From: Paenalicyclobacillus ferrooxydans | Lineage (GTDB): Bacteria; Bacillota; Bacilli; Alicyclobacillales; Alicyclobacillaceae | Reading direction: 5' to 3' | Length of the DNA stretch: 64,000 nt | NCBI RefSeq assembly: GCF_001399675.1 | Contig: NZ_LJCO01000069.1 | Span: 62,001 to 126,000, forward strand | In this document: in pieces, positions 36,441 through 47,316 of the stretch | Position numbering within the stretch: the stretch's first letter is position 1 | How the letters are laid out: each line of letters begins with the position of its first letter | The notes under the pieces: model-generated | Told to the model about the DNA's origin: nothing | Databases searched by the model: none | Seen by the model: the letters and a program-made list of their open reading frames with translations, nothing else | Made by a program: the position numbers and the translations under genes

Positions 36441-36449
36441 TGCTATAAT
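36441..36449 (+). promoter_or_regulatory. Extended -10 promoter of rpoE
   Basis: TGCTATAAT (36441-36449) combines a perfect -10 with an extended TGn element, 53 bp before rpoE. The -35 is poor. Confidence 0.5.
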
Positions 36450-36501
36450 CCTTCTTATTTGCCACGGCGGGTTTTGTACCTGGTCTGAGGGAGGGTATCT
36501 C

Positions 36502-37116
36502 ATGACAGCTTCACTTTCTAAGAGTGCTGACGAAATTCAGCAATTACCTCTGGTGGAGATTGCATACGAACTGTTAAAAGCCAAGAAAGAACCGATTTAC
36601 TTCCGTGACATCATGGAAGAAATCCGTACACTTCGCGGCATGACTGAAGAAGAAGCGATGGACGTCATTGCACGACTGTACACGGAAATCAACATTGATG
36701 GTCGGTTTATTCACCTCGGACAGAATGTCTGGGGCCTGAGACGCTGGTACCCGGTTGAGAAGGCCAACGAACGTCCGCAGTCGAGCAAGCGTTTCGTTCG
36801 CAGCAGCGGCGACGCCTTCAGTGATGATGATGAGTTACTCGATGATTATGACGAAGAAGAGGACAGCATTGCTGAAATCGGCGAGGCGGAAGACGACACC
36901 GAAGACGGCGATGACTACGATAAGCTCAACAGCGACGACGATTTCGATGAAAATGACGACACCGAAGACGCCGACGACGACTTCGATGGTGATGAAGACA
37001 GTGATGTCGAAGAGGATATAGAGGATTCCGACTTCGCGGATGAAAGCGATGATGAACCCTATCCTGACGACGAGCTTGATGACTCCAATCCAGATGATGA
37101 GGATGACGATCGGTAA
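36502..37116 (+). CDS. rpoE: RNA polymerase delta subunit
   Basis: Gram-positive accessory subunit that increases polymerase recycling and promoter specificity. The folded N-terminal domain (about 1-95) contains LVEIAYELLKAKKEPIYFRDIMEEI and GQNVWGLRRWYP; the C-terminal half is an unstructured Asp/Glu-rich tail. 204 residues. ATG 36502 follows GGGAGGG with 7 bases between. The position immediately before pyrG is the standard Bacilli order. Confidence 0.95.
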   Translation: MTASLSKSADEIQQLPLVEIAYELLKAKKEPIYFRDIMEEIRTLRGMTEEEAMDVIARLYTEINIDGRFIHLGQNVWGLRRWYPVEKANERPQSSKRFVRSSGDAFSDDDELLDDYDEEEDSIAEIGEAEDDTEDGDDYDKLNSDDDFDENDDTEDADDDFDGDEDSDVEEDIEDSDFADESDDEPYPDDELDDSNPDDEDDDR

Positions 37117-37143
37117 TGTCTACTCGTCCCACACCATCTGTGG

Positions 37144-37149
37144 TATAGT
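37144..37149 (+). promoter_or_regulatory. -10 of the pyrG promoter with G-run start
   Basis: TATAGT at 37144-37149. The probable transcript start falls in the GGGGC run at 37154-37158. A 5' G run followed by C is the hallmark of CTP-sensing pyrG leaders in Firmicutes, where low CTP causes repeated G addition. Confidence 0.5.
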
Positions 37150-37173
37150 AATTGGGGCGAACGAACAAAACTT

Positions 37174-37204
37174 GCGTTCTGGGTCCTCCAGAACGCTGTT
37201 TTTG
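37174..37204 (+). terminator. Attenuator in the pyrG leader
   Basis: Perfect 9-bp stem GCGTTCTGG (37174-37182) / CCAGAACGC (37188-37196), loop GTCCT, then TGTTTTTG. It lies between the pyrG promoter and start codon. The UCCUCC of loop and right arm (37184-37189) could pair with a 5' poly-G tail, which would block the terminator when CTP is low, as established for B. subtilis pyrG. Confidence 0.75.
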
Positions 37205-37227
37205 TGCGGTCTTTGGTTTGGAATTGA

Positions 37228-38871
<1,644 letters not shown>

Positions 38872-38958
38872 CCCAGGCGTTTCAATAAACGGCATTTCTC
38901 GATAAAAGCAATTTTTAATCAACGGCGTGAGCAATCTCAACAGAAGATGATTCGATAC

Positions 38959-38990
38959 GAAAACGGGAGCCGAGGCTCCCGTTTTCTATG
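38959..38990 (+). terminator. Terminator of pyrG
   Basis: Perfect 13-bp stem (arms GAAAACGGGAGCC, 38959-38971, and GGCTCCCGTTTTC, 38974-38986) with a GA loop; the arm ends give a U run on one strand and A run on the other, so it may act in both directions. Confidence 0.85.
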
Positions 38991-39285
38991 TGCAATGGTT
39001 TTTTCATGCGTCTTCCAAACATTGCGTGTGAAGCGCGGGGGCCGGCTCGCCGGCAGGAGAATTACGAACTTTTAGCGAAAGATATACAAGACGGCGGTAC
39101 AGACTTGCATCAATACGTTTCACTCGTGCTTAAATGTTTCCAGAGGCATTTATCGAGAGCGCTGAACTGCACCACAACGCGCTTCAGCATCACACTAACT
39201 GTCTGTGATACCGCATACAAACCAGCAGCCCGTTTGACCATGAGCAACTCACTGACCATGGAACGGCTCCAAAGGAGGAGACAGC
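38991..39285. other. Region between pyrG terminator and spo0F
   Basis: No gene seen. Ends with a strong AAAGGAGGAG ribosome site for spo0F (39271-39280). The promoter was not identified with confidence; a sigma-H site would be expected by analogy with B. subtilis spo0F. Confidence 0.4.
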
Positions 39286-39645
39286 TTGGAGAAGAAAGTA
39301 CTGATTGTTGACGATCAATTTGGCATCCGTGTACTACTGCAAGAGGTACTGTCACAAGAGGGTTACACCGTGTCCCAAGCACCCAATGGCCAAAAAGCGT
39401 TAGAGTTGGTCAAGGCCGACAAACCAGATCTAATTTTGCTGGACATGAAGATTCCGGGCATGGATGGCCTTGAAATTCTACGAAATATCCGCAAGATGGA
39501 GGTAGACACCAAGGTCATCATGATGACAGCTTATGGCGAACTCGATCTCATTCAGGAAGCCATGGAGATGGGGGCCTTGGCCCACTTCACCAAGCCTTTC
39601 GACATCGACGAGTTGCGTCAGGCTGTACGGGCACAACTGCAATAA
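39286..39645 (+). CDS. spo0F: Sporulation phosphorelay response regulator Spo0F
   Basis: Single-domain receiver that accepts phosphate from sporulation kinases and passes it to Spo0B. The acidic pocket D9-D10, phosphoacceptor D53 ([14 protein letters not shown]), the MMTAYGE Thr and the Lys of TKPFDIDE are present. The 119-residue sequence is very close to B. subtilis Spo0F. TTG start with AAAGGAGGAG 5 bases upstream. Normally followed by fbaA; here kal follows after 41 bp. Confidence 0.95.
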   Translation: MEKKVLIVDDQFGIRVLLQEVLSQEGYTVSQAPNGQKALELVKADKPDLILLDMKIPGMDGLEILRNIRKMEVDTKVIMMTAYGELDLIQEAMEMGALAHFTKPFDIDELRQAVRAQLQ

Positions 39646-39686
39646 TTGAGCAACACCAAGATGAGTACCCTGCTGGGGGTGTACGA

Positions 39687-40106
39687 ATGATGGATGAAGG
39701 CAGACTAGACGGCAGTTGGGAAGTTACCATTCGGTTGCGGATGAGCGAACACGATGCACATTATGGGGGTCGCCTTGTTGATGGTGCCCGAATGCTGGGC
39801 CTGTTTGGCGATGTCGCGACTGAGCTTTTGATTCGTCATGACGGAGATGAAGGACTTTTTGTGGCATACGACTGTGTGGAGTTTAAGGCACCTGTGTATG
39901 CCGGGGATTACATTGAAGCGAAGGGCCGCATCACGAAGGTTGGTCGAACATCTCGGCGAATGGAATTTGTGGCGATGAAGGTGATTGAGGCCAATATCGA
40001 TCCCGCTGTCCCCTCCGCTGCCAATGCCCTCGACCCGCCAGTGCTTGTTACATACGCCAGTGGCACCTGTGTTGTGCCGCTGGATAAACAACGGATCGAC
40101 CACTGA
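39687..40106 (+). CDS. kal: 3-aminobutyryl-CoA ammonia-lyase
   Basis: Removes ammonia from L-3-aminobutyryl-CoA to give crotonyl-CoA. Small hot-dog fold protein of 139 residues with the family pattern [60 protein letters not shown] 39687 has GGGGGTG upstream. It lies between spo0F and tal, 25 kb from the main kam cluster, followed by kce with a 77-bp gap. The assignment rests on similarity to known Kal proteins plus the kce neighbour. Confidence 0.93.
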   Translation: MMDEGRLDGSWEVTIRLRMSEHDAHYGGRLVDGARMLGLFGDVATELLIRHDGDEGLFVAYDCVEFKAPVYAGDYIEAKGRITKVGRTSRRMEFVAMKVIEANIDPAVPSAANALDPPVLVTYASGTCVVPLDKQRIDH

Positions 40107-40183
40107 TTTCACTATGCCTTGCCCAGGCGTGATTTGAACAGCAAAGGGCCAAGTGAAAGGTCTCATAAAGTGACGACAAGGCG

Positions 40184-41014
40184 GTGAGTGATACGGATAA
40201 GCTCATCATCACAGCGGCGATGGTTGGGGCGGAGACAATGCCATCGGATCAGCCAAACCTCCCCATCACGCCGGAACAGATTGCGGATGCAGCAAAGGCT
40301 TGCCGGGACGCAGGCGCGAGCATCTGCCATCTTCATGTACGCACGGACGATGCGAGGCCGACTCAGGATAAGGAGCGGTTTCGCGAGACGATTGAAGCCA
40401 TTCGCGAGAAAACGGACATTATTGTGCAGGTGTCAACTGGCGGAGCCGTTTGGATGACACCTGAGGAACGCCTGCAACCCATTGAACTGGCTCCGGAGAT
40501 GGCAACGCTCACGTGCGGGACGGTCAACTTCGGTAAAGAGGTGTTTTGGAACAGTCCAGAACTGCTCGAACGGTTTGCCTCGGAGTTTCAGAAGCGGGGG
40601 GTCCGCCCGGAATTCGAGATTTTTGATTCTGGAATGATCGCGAATGCAATGAATTTAGCAAAGCTTGGCCTTGTTGAACCACCGTTTCATTTCGACTTTG
40701 TGCTGGGGGTTCCGGGCGCACTTCCGGCGAGTGCGAAGAACCTGTTGTTCCTAATGGAATCCATTCCTGCGGGCGCAAGTTGGTCAGTTGCAGGAATTGG
40801 CAGGCACCAATTGCCGATGGCAGCGCTTGCAATTCCACTTGGCGGGCATGTACGGGTTGGATTTGAGGATAATATCTATTATCGTAAAGGAGAACTTGCG
40901 ATCAGCAATGCGCAGTTGGTCGAACGTGTGGCACGAATTGCAGCTGAGCTAGATCGGCCTGTGGCCACACCAGACGAAGCACGAGCACTGCTTGGTATTC
41001 CGCGAAAAGCATAA
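40184..41014 (+). CDS. kce: 3-keto-5-aminohexanoate cleavage enzyme
   Basis: Condenses 5-amino-3-oxohexanoate with acetyl-CoA and splits the product into 3-aminobutyryl-CoA and acetoacetate; a Zn-dependent TIM barrel (BKACE family). Motifs are KLIITAAMVGAE, the metal-binding SICHLHVRTDD, STGGAVWMTPEERL and the late HVRVGFEDNIYYRKGELA. 276 residues, normal. The GTG start has only a weak AAGG site. Its product feeds Kal. Confidence 0.92.
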   Translation: MSDTDKLIITAAMVGAETMPSDQPNLPITPEQIADAAKACRDAGASICHLHVRTDDARPTQDKERFRETIEAIREKTDIIVQVSTGGAVWMTPEERLQPIELAPEMATLTCGTVNFGKEVFWNSPELLERFASEFQKRGVRPEFEIFDSGMIANAMNLAKLGLVEPPFHFDFVLGVPGALPASAKNLLFLMESIPAGASWSVAGIGRHQLPMAALAIPLGGHVRVGFEDNIYYRKGELAISNAQLVERVARIAAELDRPVATPDEARALLGIPRKA

Positions 41015-41185
41015 AACCGTTCGTGGGCACAACTCCTTTGTGGGAACAACTCCTTCGTGGAAACAACTCCGATGACAGGTCAGATCATGCGATTTGGCCT
41101 GTAGACGTTTTGGACACCACGAGACGGTCCTTAGAATGTAGCGGGAGTGCTTGTTCGAAATATAAAAATATAGGGGTGGAGCCAA

Positions 41186-41836
41186 GTGAAACTGTTTATC
41201 GACACAGCGAATGTCTCGGAAATCAAGGATGCCGCAGAAATGGGAATTTTGGCTGGTGTCACGACGAACCCAAGCTTAGTCGCAAAAGAAGGCCGTGACT
41301 TTGTGCAGGTCTTGAAAGAGATCCTGGAGATTGTCGACGGACCCATCAGCGCTGAGGTCATTAGCCTGGATGCAGATGGCATGGTTGAGGAAGGCGAAAA
41401 GTATGCCGCGATGCACAAAAACATCGTCGTCAAGGTGCCGATGACATCGGAAGGCCTGAAGGCTGTGCACCGCTTCGCACAGAAGGGCATCCGCACCAAT
41501 GTTACGTTGGTCTTCAGCGCGAACCAGGCACTGTTGGCAGCGCGGGCGGGTGCATCGTTTGTCAGCCCGTTCATTGGCCGTCTCGATGATATCAGCTATG
41601 ACGGCGTGGAATTGATCCGCGACATCAGCACCATCTTTGACATCCATGGGATCGACACTGAGATCATCGCGGCAAGTATCCGACACCCAATGCACGTGAC
41701 TCAGGCTGCTTTGGCTGGCGCGCATATTGCCACCTGCCCGTACAGTGTCCTCGATAAGATGACGAAGCACCCACTCACCGACCAAGGTATTGAACGCTTC
41801 TTGGCGGATTGGAGCACGGTCGCAAACAAGAAGTAA
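41186..41836 (+). CDS. tal: Transaldolase (small TalC/MipB type)
   Basis: Pentose phosphate enzyme moving dihydroxyacetone units. The 216-residue short form starts [13 protein letters not shown] and has [14 protein letters not shown]; the Schiff-base Lys lies in NIVVKVPMT (about 87). GTG start with GGTGGAG upstream. In B. subtilis this gene follows fbaA after spo0F; here fbaA is missing and kal-kce fill the place. Confidence 0.95.
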   Translation: MKLFIDTANVSEIKDAAEMGILAGVTTNPSLVAKEGRDFVQVLKEILEIVDGPISAEVISLDADGMVEEGEKYAAMHKNIVVKVPMTSEGLKAVHRFAQKGIRTNVTLVFSANQALLAARAGASFVSPFIGRLDDISYDGVELIRDISTIFDIHGIDTEIIAASIRHPMHVTQAALAGAHIATCPYSVLDKMTKHPLTDQGIERFLADWSTVANKK

Positions 41837-42003
41837 GCAGAGTAGCGTATGTGTTTGGGCTCACCTTCAGTCGCAGGCCGGATGACCAGGCTCACTGGGG
41901 TCGGTGGCAGGCCTGCTGACACGCCCATGCGTCTGTGGCATCGGCGGCTCAGATGTCGTCTGGCATGGACTACAATGAACAGCTTTTCCGGGTAAATCAT
42001 CGT

Positions 42004-42035
42004 GCCCGCGTGCCAACGGCCGCGGGCTACATTTT
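42004..42035 (+). terminator. Hairpin between tal and dapH
   Basis: GCCCGCG (42004-42010) and CGCGGGC (42021-42027) arms followed by TACATTTTAGTTTAG. It could terminate tal or act in the dapH leader; the U tract is interrupted. Confidence 0.45.
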
Positions 42036-42065
42036 AGTTTAGTCTTGGAAGGGGATAACCGGATC

Positions 42066-42767
42066 GTGGACGCGGAGCAAATTATTGAGTTTATTCGATC
42101 AAGCGAAAAGAAGACGCCCGTCAAGGTGTACTTAAAGGGCCGTCTGAGTGAGATTCAGTTTGGCGAGAGCATACATACGTTCATCAACGATTCTACGGGT
42201 GTTGTCTTTGGCGAGTGGAAAGACTTGCAACCCGTCCTCGAAGCCCACGCAGACGCGATTGAGGATATGGTGATTGAGAATGACCGTCGCAATTCGGCGA
42301 TCCCGCTCCTCGACCTCAAGGGCATCCACGCCCGCATTGAGCCGGGGGCAATCATTCGCGATCAGGTCGAGATCGGCAACAACGCAGTCATCATGATGGG
42401 GGCTTCCATCAACATCGGAGCTGTCATTGGCGAAGGCACGATGATCGACATGAACGCGGTCGTCGGCGGTCGCGGCATCATCGGGAAGAACTGTCACATC
42501 GGTGCAGGCTCGGTCGTCGCCGGCGTCGTAGAGCCGCCATCGGCTAAGCCGGTTGTGATTGAGGATAACGTTTTGGTCGGGGCGAACGCCGTCATTCTAG
42601 AGGGTGTCCGAGTTGGCAAGGGATCGGTTGTGGCGGCGGGTGCCATCGTGATCGAAGACGTGCCGGAAAACGTTGTTGTCGCTGGCGTCCCGGCCCGCGT
42701 GATTAAGCAGATCGACAGCAAGACGCAGTCGAAAATCGAGATCAAGCAGGAACTGAGGCAACTCTAA
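42066..42767 (+). CDS. dapH: Tetrahydrodipicolinate N-acetyltransferase
   Basis: Acetylates tetrahydrodipicolinate in the acetyl branch of lysine/diaminopimelate synthesis. Left-handed beta-helix hexapeptide repeats run through [37 protein letters not shown] and VVGA-type turns to the end. GTG 42066 starts [13 protein letters not shown], matching B. subtilis DapH; the TTG at 42045 adds seven residues and is less likely because AAGGGG lies within them, 11 bases before 42066. 233 residues. Stop overlaps the next gene (TAATG). Confidence 0.93.
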   Translation: MDAEQIIEFIRSSEKKTPVKVYLKGRLSEIQFGESIHTFINDSTGVVFGEWKDLQPVLEAHADAIEDMVIENDRRNSAIPLLDLKGIHARIEPGAIIRDQVEIGNNAVIMMGASINIGAVIGEGTMIDMNAVVGGRGIIGKNCHIGAGSVVAGVVEPPSAKPVVIEDNVLVGANAVILEGVRVGKGSVVAAGAIVIEDVPENVVVAGVPARVIKQIDSKTQSKIEIKQELRQL

Positions 42768-44164
42768 TGCAGGACGTACAGGTGTACGACGGTCTGACGT
42801 TAACCCAAATTCGTCGGCGGCTTCATGAGATCCCTGAGCCTGGCTATGAGGAGTTTGAAACGCAAGCGCAACTGCTGGCATGGATCTCTACCCTCCCGCA
42901 GGACAACATCGAGGTCAAGACCTGGCGCACGGGCGTGTTAGTCATGGTGCGCGGCACGGAGGCTGCTGGCGCCGGAGCTGAGGCCGGGGCCGGGGCTGAC
43001 GTGGGGACTGTTGGAGCTGGCGCTGGAGCTGGCGCTGAGGCCGGGGCTGGAGCGGGGGCTGAGGCCGGGGCTGGAGCTGGGACTGTTGGCGCGGCGGGTG
43101 GAGCGGGATTCACCATTGGTTATCGGACAGACATCGATGGCTTGCCGATTGTCGAAGAGACTTCGTATGACTTCAAGTCTACCCATCCCGGCTTTATGCA
43201 CGCGTGCGGGCACGACATGCACATGTCGATCGCGCTCGGCGTCTTACGCCACTTCGCAGTTCATCCGCCGAAGCAAAACCTGCTGATGGTGTTTCAACCT
43301 GCGGAAGAGGGCCCTGGGGGCGCCAAACCGATGCTTGTGAGCGATGAGTTCAACCTCTGGCGGCCGGACATGATGCTCGCGCTTCATATCGCACCTGAGT
43401 ACCCTGTTGGTACGATTGCCACTCGCGAAGGCCTGTTGTTCGCGAACACGTCGGAGCTTTTCATCGATCTCGTCGGCCTCGGCGGCCATGCGGCCTACCC
43501 GCATCGGACCCGAGACATGATTGTTGCTGGTGCCCATCTGATCACGCAACTGCAGAGCATCGTTTCCCGCAATGTCGATCCGCTCGACTCCGCCGTCGTC
43601 ACCATCGGGAAGCTCACCGGGGGTACGAAGCAAAACATCATCGCCGAAACAGCGCGCCTCGAAGGTACCATTCGAACGATGTCCATGACTGCAATGAAGG
43701 CCGTCAAGGCACGCATTGAAGCGCTGGTCAAGGGCATTGAGGTTGGGTTTGAGTGTAAAGCGACCATTGATTACGGCGCCAACTACACACAGGTCTGGAA
43801 CGACAGCGGTCTGACGCAGGAGTTTATGGAGTTCGTGCAGGGGATGGGTGCGTTAGATGGGTTAGGCGAGCGGCATCAGGCGCAGGCAGAACAAAAGGCC
43901 GAAGCGCAAGCCATACGCCAGGCACGCGGGGTAACAGACACCGGCGGCCAGCTCTCAGTCGAGTTGGTTGAATGCGGGCCTGCGATGACGGGGGAAGATT
44001 TCGGCGATTTCCTCGCTAAAATTCCAGGATTCATGTTTTGGCTCGGAGTCGATACACCGTACGGACTACATCACAGTAAAATTGAGCCGAATGAAGGAGC
44101 CATTGAAGTGGCTGTCGGACTTATCACCCGTTACATCGAGTGGAAGTGCGAGCGAGGCTTGTAG
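42767..44164 (+). CDS. N-acetyldiaminopimelate deacetylase (M20 family) with repeat insertion
   Basis: Removes acetate from N-acetyl-LL-diaminopimelate; M20D amidohydrolase fold. Metal-site segments are [29 protein letters not shown] and [10 protein letters not shown]. At 465 residues it is about 80-90 longer than relatives. Most of the excess is one Ala/Gly/Glu run (about residues 65-118: [10 protein letters not shown]-type repeats) coded by 42960-43110 and placed between the LVMVRG strand and [10 protein letters not shown], i.e. a surface loop; a smaller Gln/Ala/Glu run lies near 370-385. Overlaps dapH by one base. Confidence 0.9.
   Translation: MQDVQVYDGLTLTQIRRRLHEIPEPGYEEFETQAQLLAWISTLPQDNIEVKTWRTGVLVMVRGTEAAGAGAEAGAGADVGTVGAGAGAGAEAGAGAGAEAGAGAGTVGAAGGAGFTIGYRTDIDGLPIVEETSYDFKSTHPGFMHACGHDMHMSIALGVLRHFAVHPPKQNLLMVFQPAEEGPGGAKPMLVSDEFNLWRPDMMLALHIAPEYPVGTIATREGLLFANTSELFIDLVGLGGHAAYPHRTRDMIVAGAHLITQLQSIVSRNVDPLDSAVVTIGKLTGGTKQNIIAETARLEGTIRTMSMTAMKAVKARIEALVKGIEVGFECKATIDYGANYTQVWNDSGLTQEFMEFVQGMGALDGLGERHQAQAEQKAEAQAIRQARGVTDTGGQLSVELVECGPAMTGEDFGDFLAKIPGFMFWLGVDTPYGLHHSKIEPNEGAIEVAVGLITRYIEWKCERGL
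42958..43112 (+). repeat. Coding GC-rich repeat in the deacetylase gene
   Basis: Irregular copies of GGAGCTGGCGCTGAGGCC-like units (GCT GGC, GAG GCC GGG) that encode Ala/Gly/Glu repeats. All length variants keep the reading frame. Confidence 0.85.
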
Positions 44165-44200
44165 GGCTTGTAGGGCTTGTTCGAACCAATGAAATGAGGA

Positions 44201-44225
44201 AGGCAGGCCTCCGGCCTGCCTCTCC
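44201..44225 (+). terminator. Hairpin after the dap genes
   Basis: AGGCAGGCC (44201-44209) / GGCCTGCCT (44213-44221) with TCC loop. A 9-bp perfect stem without a U tract. Confidence 0.5.
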
Positions 44226-44658
44226 ATATTAAATGCTCTAAACAACCTGGAATGCGCTGAATAACGTACCATTTGTCTCTTAATCCGGATTTCAAGCCAC
44301 CGTCAGCTTAAACAGCAAACAAATTTTCCCTTATGGCTCGCTGTCGGGGCTATTTTGCCGACCTGAAGCCCCATAGCGGAAGTTTTCTCCTCTAAAAGTC
44401 GCCAGACTGCCCGAAATCAGTCAACAACGAACAAACCTTCCCTTACAGCGTGTGCTCTGCACTAAGTTGTGACTTCAGGGCCAGTACATCAGGTGACCGG
44501 ACCGTCAATCGACTGGCCGCGCAGCGATGTCCGGGCGTTTTAAAGGAACAGAGTTCCGCTAAGGCCACCGTTCCCCCCTGCTCCCGTCCTGCTCCCGTCC
44601 TGCTCCCACCCCGGCGCCCCGTCACCACCACCCCGGGGCCCTACCACGCCCACCATAA
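44226..44658. other. Convergent intergenic region deacetylase / aminotransferase
   Basis: No gene seen. Contains dispersed motifs: CAAACAAATTTTCCCTT near 44316, an imperfect ATAGCGGAAGTTTTCTCCTCTA hairpin near 44371 (quoted in part as ATAGCGGAAG), AACGAACAAACCTTCCCTT at 44426-44444, and one palindrome TAAAGGAACAGAGTTCCGCT at 44541-44560. A CTCCCGTCCTG repeat follows. Confidence 0.6.
44541..44560. repeat. Single copy of the GGAAC-GTTCC palindrome
   Basis: TAAAGGAACAGAGTTCCGCT, one base different in the core from the array palindromes at 1-180 and 57.6-58.1 kb. Confidence 0.75.
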
Positions 44659-45828
44659 TCACCCCAGCGACTTCACAAACCGCTCCATCCGGTTCAGGCC
44701 TTCCGCCAAGGTCTCTATGAAGACGGCATACGAGATTCTGACGTGCCCTTCGCCAGTCTCTGAGAAGGCGGTCCCAGGGACCACAGCAACGAGCGCCTCG
44801 GCCAACATCCGGACTGCGAAATCCCACGATGACAACCCAAACTTCGAGATCGACGGGAACACATAGAATGCCCCGCTCGGTCTTGTGACCTCAAGCCCCA
44901 TTTGCTCGAGCCTGTCGCATACATAATCACGCCGATCCCGATACACCTTCCGCATTTCACTCGCATCATCGATGCCGTTTGTGAGTGCTTCGAGGGCTGC
45001 AGCTTGGCTGACGCTGCTCGCACAGGTGGCGTTGTATTGATGCACCTTTAGCATCTGATTCGATATGTAAGCCGGGGCAAACGTAAACCCGATGCGCCAT
45101 CCGGTCATGGCGTGCGACTTTGATAATCCGTTCACCACAATGGTCTTCTCTCTCATCCCAGGGAAGGTCGCAATCGATTGATGTTCCCCTTCATACACCA
45201 GTTCGCTGTAGATTTCGTCCGAGATGATAAACAGGTTCTTGTCCCTCAGCAGATCAGCTATCCGACGTAGTTCATCTGCCGGCAGGGTGCACCCGGTCGG
45301 GTTAGACGGATACGGGAGAATCACACAACGCGTTCGGTCTGTCAGGTGCCGCTCCAGTTTCTCTGCGGTCAGGATGAAATCCGAGTCCCGTGTATCCACG
45401 TAGACAGGATGGGCGAGTGCCATGCGGATAAGCGGCTCATACGCAGGATACACAGGCCCTGGGAGAACGACTTCGCATCCTGGCTCGAGAATCGCGCGCA
45501 GTACGATGTCAATCGCCTCACTGACACCATTGGTTGTGATAATCTCGTCCTCGGCCCGGTAGCGAAGGCCGTATCTTTGCTCAACAAAATAGCTCGCCGC
45601 ACGGCGTACCTCAATCGTGCCAGCGTTATGGGTGTACGTCGTCTGATTTTCGTCGATAGCTCGTTTGGCAGCTTCCTTCACATGATCCGGTGTGGGGAAA
45701 TCCGGCTGCCCAATCGTGAGCGACAGCGCTCCAGGATGGTTGGGGATCAAGTTGAACAAACGCCGGATCCCGGAAATTTGGATATCCTTCACCTGCGGAT
45801 TCAGCAGGGCTTCTAGCGAGGTCTCCAT
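44659..45828 (-). CDS. patA: Class I aminotransferase, probable N-acetyl-LL-diaminopimelate aminotransferase
   Basis: PLP-dependent aminotransferase of 389 residues. Motifs: LSLTIGQPDFPTP, TTYTHNAGTIEVR, NPTGCTLP, DEIYSELVY and the PLP lysine segment VNGLSKSHAMTGWRIG. Close in pattern to B. subtilis PatA, which serves the acetyl branch of diaminopimelate synthesis. The location next to dapH and the deacetylase supports that role, though the gene is on the other strand. ATG has AAGGAG upstream with good spacing. Aspartate aminotransferase activity cannot be excluded. Confidence 0.85.
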   Translation of the reverse strand: METSLEALLNPQVKDIQISGIRRLFNLIPNHPGALSLTIGQPDFPTPDHVKEAAKRAIDENQTTYTHNAGTIEVRRAASYFVEQRYGLRYRAEDEIITTNGVSEAIDIVLRAILEPGCEVVLPGPVYPAYEPLIRMALAHPVYVDTRDSDFILTAEKLERHLTDRTRCVILPYPSNPTGCTLPADELRRIADLLRDKNLFIISDEIYSELVYEGEHQSIATFPGMREKTIVVNGLSKSHAMTGWRIGFTFAPAYISNQMLKVHQYNATCASSVSQAAALEALTNGIDDASEMRKVYRDRRDYVCDRLEQMGLEVTRPSGAFYVFPSISKFGLSSWDFAVRMLAEALVAVVPGTAFSETGEGHVRISYAVFIETLAEGLNRMERFVKSLG

Positions 45829-46311
45829 ACGAGCATCTCCTTGTTTAACGCGGTTTCCAAAAATATATCACACCGTTGGGACGAGGAGAGAGCAGATATC
45901 ACTTTGCAGTGGATTGGGCTCGTCTCACCGTCCCGCGAGCCTAGAGCTCCGCGAGCCTGAAGGTTCGCAAGTCTGAAGGTTCGCAAGTCTGAAGGTTCGC
46001 AAGCCTAGAGGTCCGCAAGCCTAGAGGTCCGCAAGCCTAGAGGTCCGCAAGCCTGAAGGTTCGCAGGTTTGGAGGTCCGCAAGCCTGGACGTCGGTAAAC
46101 CTAGAGGTCCGCAAGCCTGAAGGTTCGCGAGCCTGAAGGTCCGCAAGCCTGAAGGTTCCCAGGTTTGGACCATCGCAGCGCTGGCGGTCTGAAATTCGGA
46201 AGTCCGGAAATCCGCCAATATTGCCTGTACTATGTTGTGTCACATATTGATAAATGTGTTATATTATTAAATCGAAAAGTATATACGGGTTTTCAATCAT
46301 CAGAGGGGGAC
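45829..46311. other. Divergent intergenic region with a 16-bp array
   Basis: No gene seen. About fifteen degenerate units of a 16-bp repeat (GAAGGTTCGCAAGTCT / AGAGGTCCGCAAGCCT) fill about 45931-46172. The AT-rich part after 46225 (TTGTGT at 46235, TATATT at 46260, CACAT/ATGTG inverted repeat) probably holds the glpX promoter, but spacing is not ideal. Confidence 0.65.
45931..46172. repeat. 16-bp tandem array
   Basis: Units such as GAAGGTTCGCAAGTCT and AGAGGTCCGCAAGCCT repeat with a 16-bp period between patA and glpX. Because 16 is not a multiple of three it shifts through all frames, consistent with non-coding DNA. Confidence 0.88.
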
Positions 46312-47316
46312 ATGACCGTGGACAGAGAACTGGCACTTGAAATTGCACGTGTCACGGAGATGGCTGCACTAAACTGCGCGCGTTGGATGGGGCGCGGTCG
46401 CAAGATGGAAGCGGATGACGCCGCGACCACCGCCATGCGACGCATGTTCGATACGGTGCAGATGGACGGTATTGTTGTGATCGGTGAGGGTGAGATGGAT
46501 GAAGCGCCGATGCTCTATATCGGGGAGAAACTCGGGACCGGATCGGAACCGCGTGTAGACGTCGCTGTCGATCCGCTCGAGGGCACCAACATCCTCGCCA
46601 AAGGTACGTGGAACGCGATGTCTGTGGTAGCTGTAGCGCCCCGTGGCACGCTGCTTCATGCGCCGGATATGTATATGGACAAGATCGCCGTGGGACCCCG
46701 TGCGAAAGGCAAAATTCATCTCGATGCCACCATTGAAGAGAATCTGAAGGCCGTCGCAAAGGCCACGGACAAAGACGTTCAGGATGTGGTTGCTGTTATC
46801 CTTGACCGTCCCCGCCACGCACATATCATCGAACAAGTCCGTGCGGCAGGAGCACGTATTCGCCTCATCTCAGATGGCGACGTGGCCGCAGCACTCAACA
46901 CAGCATTTGAAGATACCGGTGTTGACATTCTGTTTGGATCCGGTGGCGCTCCCGAAGGCGTCCTCTCCGCCGCAGCCCTCAAGTGCCTCGGTGGTGAAAT
47001 GCAAGGACGACTCCTGCCGGAAGATGAAGCCCAGATGCTTCGTTGCCGGGAAATGGGCATTGATGATGTGAGTCGCGTTTTATATATGGACGATCTCGTT
47101 CAAGGCGACGATGCCATCTTTGCTGCAACCGGTGTTACGGATGGTGAATTGCTTCGGGGTGTGCGCATGATCGGCAAGTCCCGGGCCCGTACCCATTCCA
47201 TCGTCATGCGGGCGAAAACAGGCACAGTTCGGTTCATCGAAGCCGTGCACGATCTGACCCGTAAACCAGGTGTGACTGACGGCACGCTCAGTATGGCAGG
47301 CTCATCGTCTTTGTAA
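46312..47316 (+). CDS. glpX: Fructose-1,6-bisphosphatase class II
   Basis: Gluconeogenic removal of phosphate from fructose-1,6-bisphosphate. GlpX family segments: [42 protein letters not shown] and [23 protein letters not shown]. 334 residues. ATG 46312 follows AGAGGGGG; the longer frame from 46165 runs through repeat DNA and is rejected. Next to rho, as in B. subtilis. Confidence 0.95.
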   Translation: MTVDRELALEIARVTEMAALNCARWMGRGRKMEADDAATTAMRRMFDTVQMDGIVVIGEGEMDEAPMLYIGEKLGTGSEPRVDVAVDPLEGTNILAKGTWNAMSVVAVAPRGTLLHAPDMYMDKIAVGPRAKGKIHLDATIEENLKAVAKATDKDVQDVVAVILDRPRHAHIIEQVRAAGARIRLISDGDVAAALNTAFEDTGVDILFGSGGAPEGVLSAAALKCLGGEMQGRLLPEDEAQMLRCREMGIDDVSRVLYMDDLVQGDDAIFAATGVTDGELLRGVRMIGKSRARTHSIVMRAKTGTVRFIEAVHDLTRKPGVTDGTLSMAGSSSL

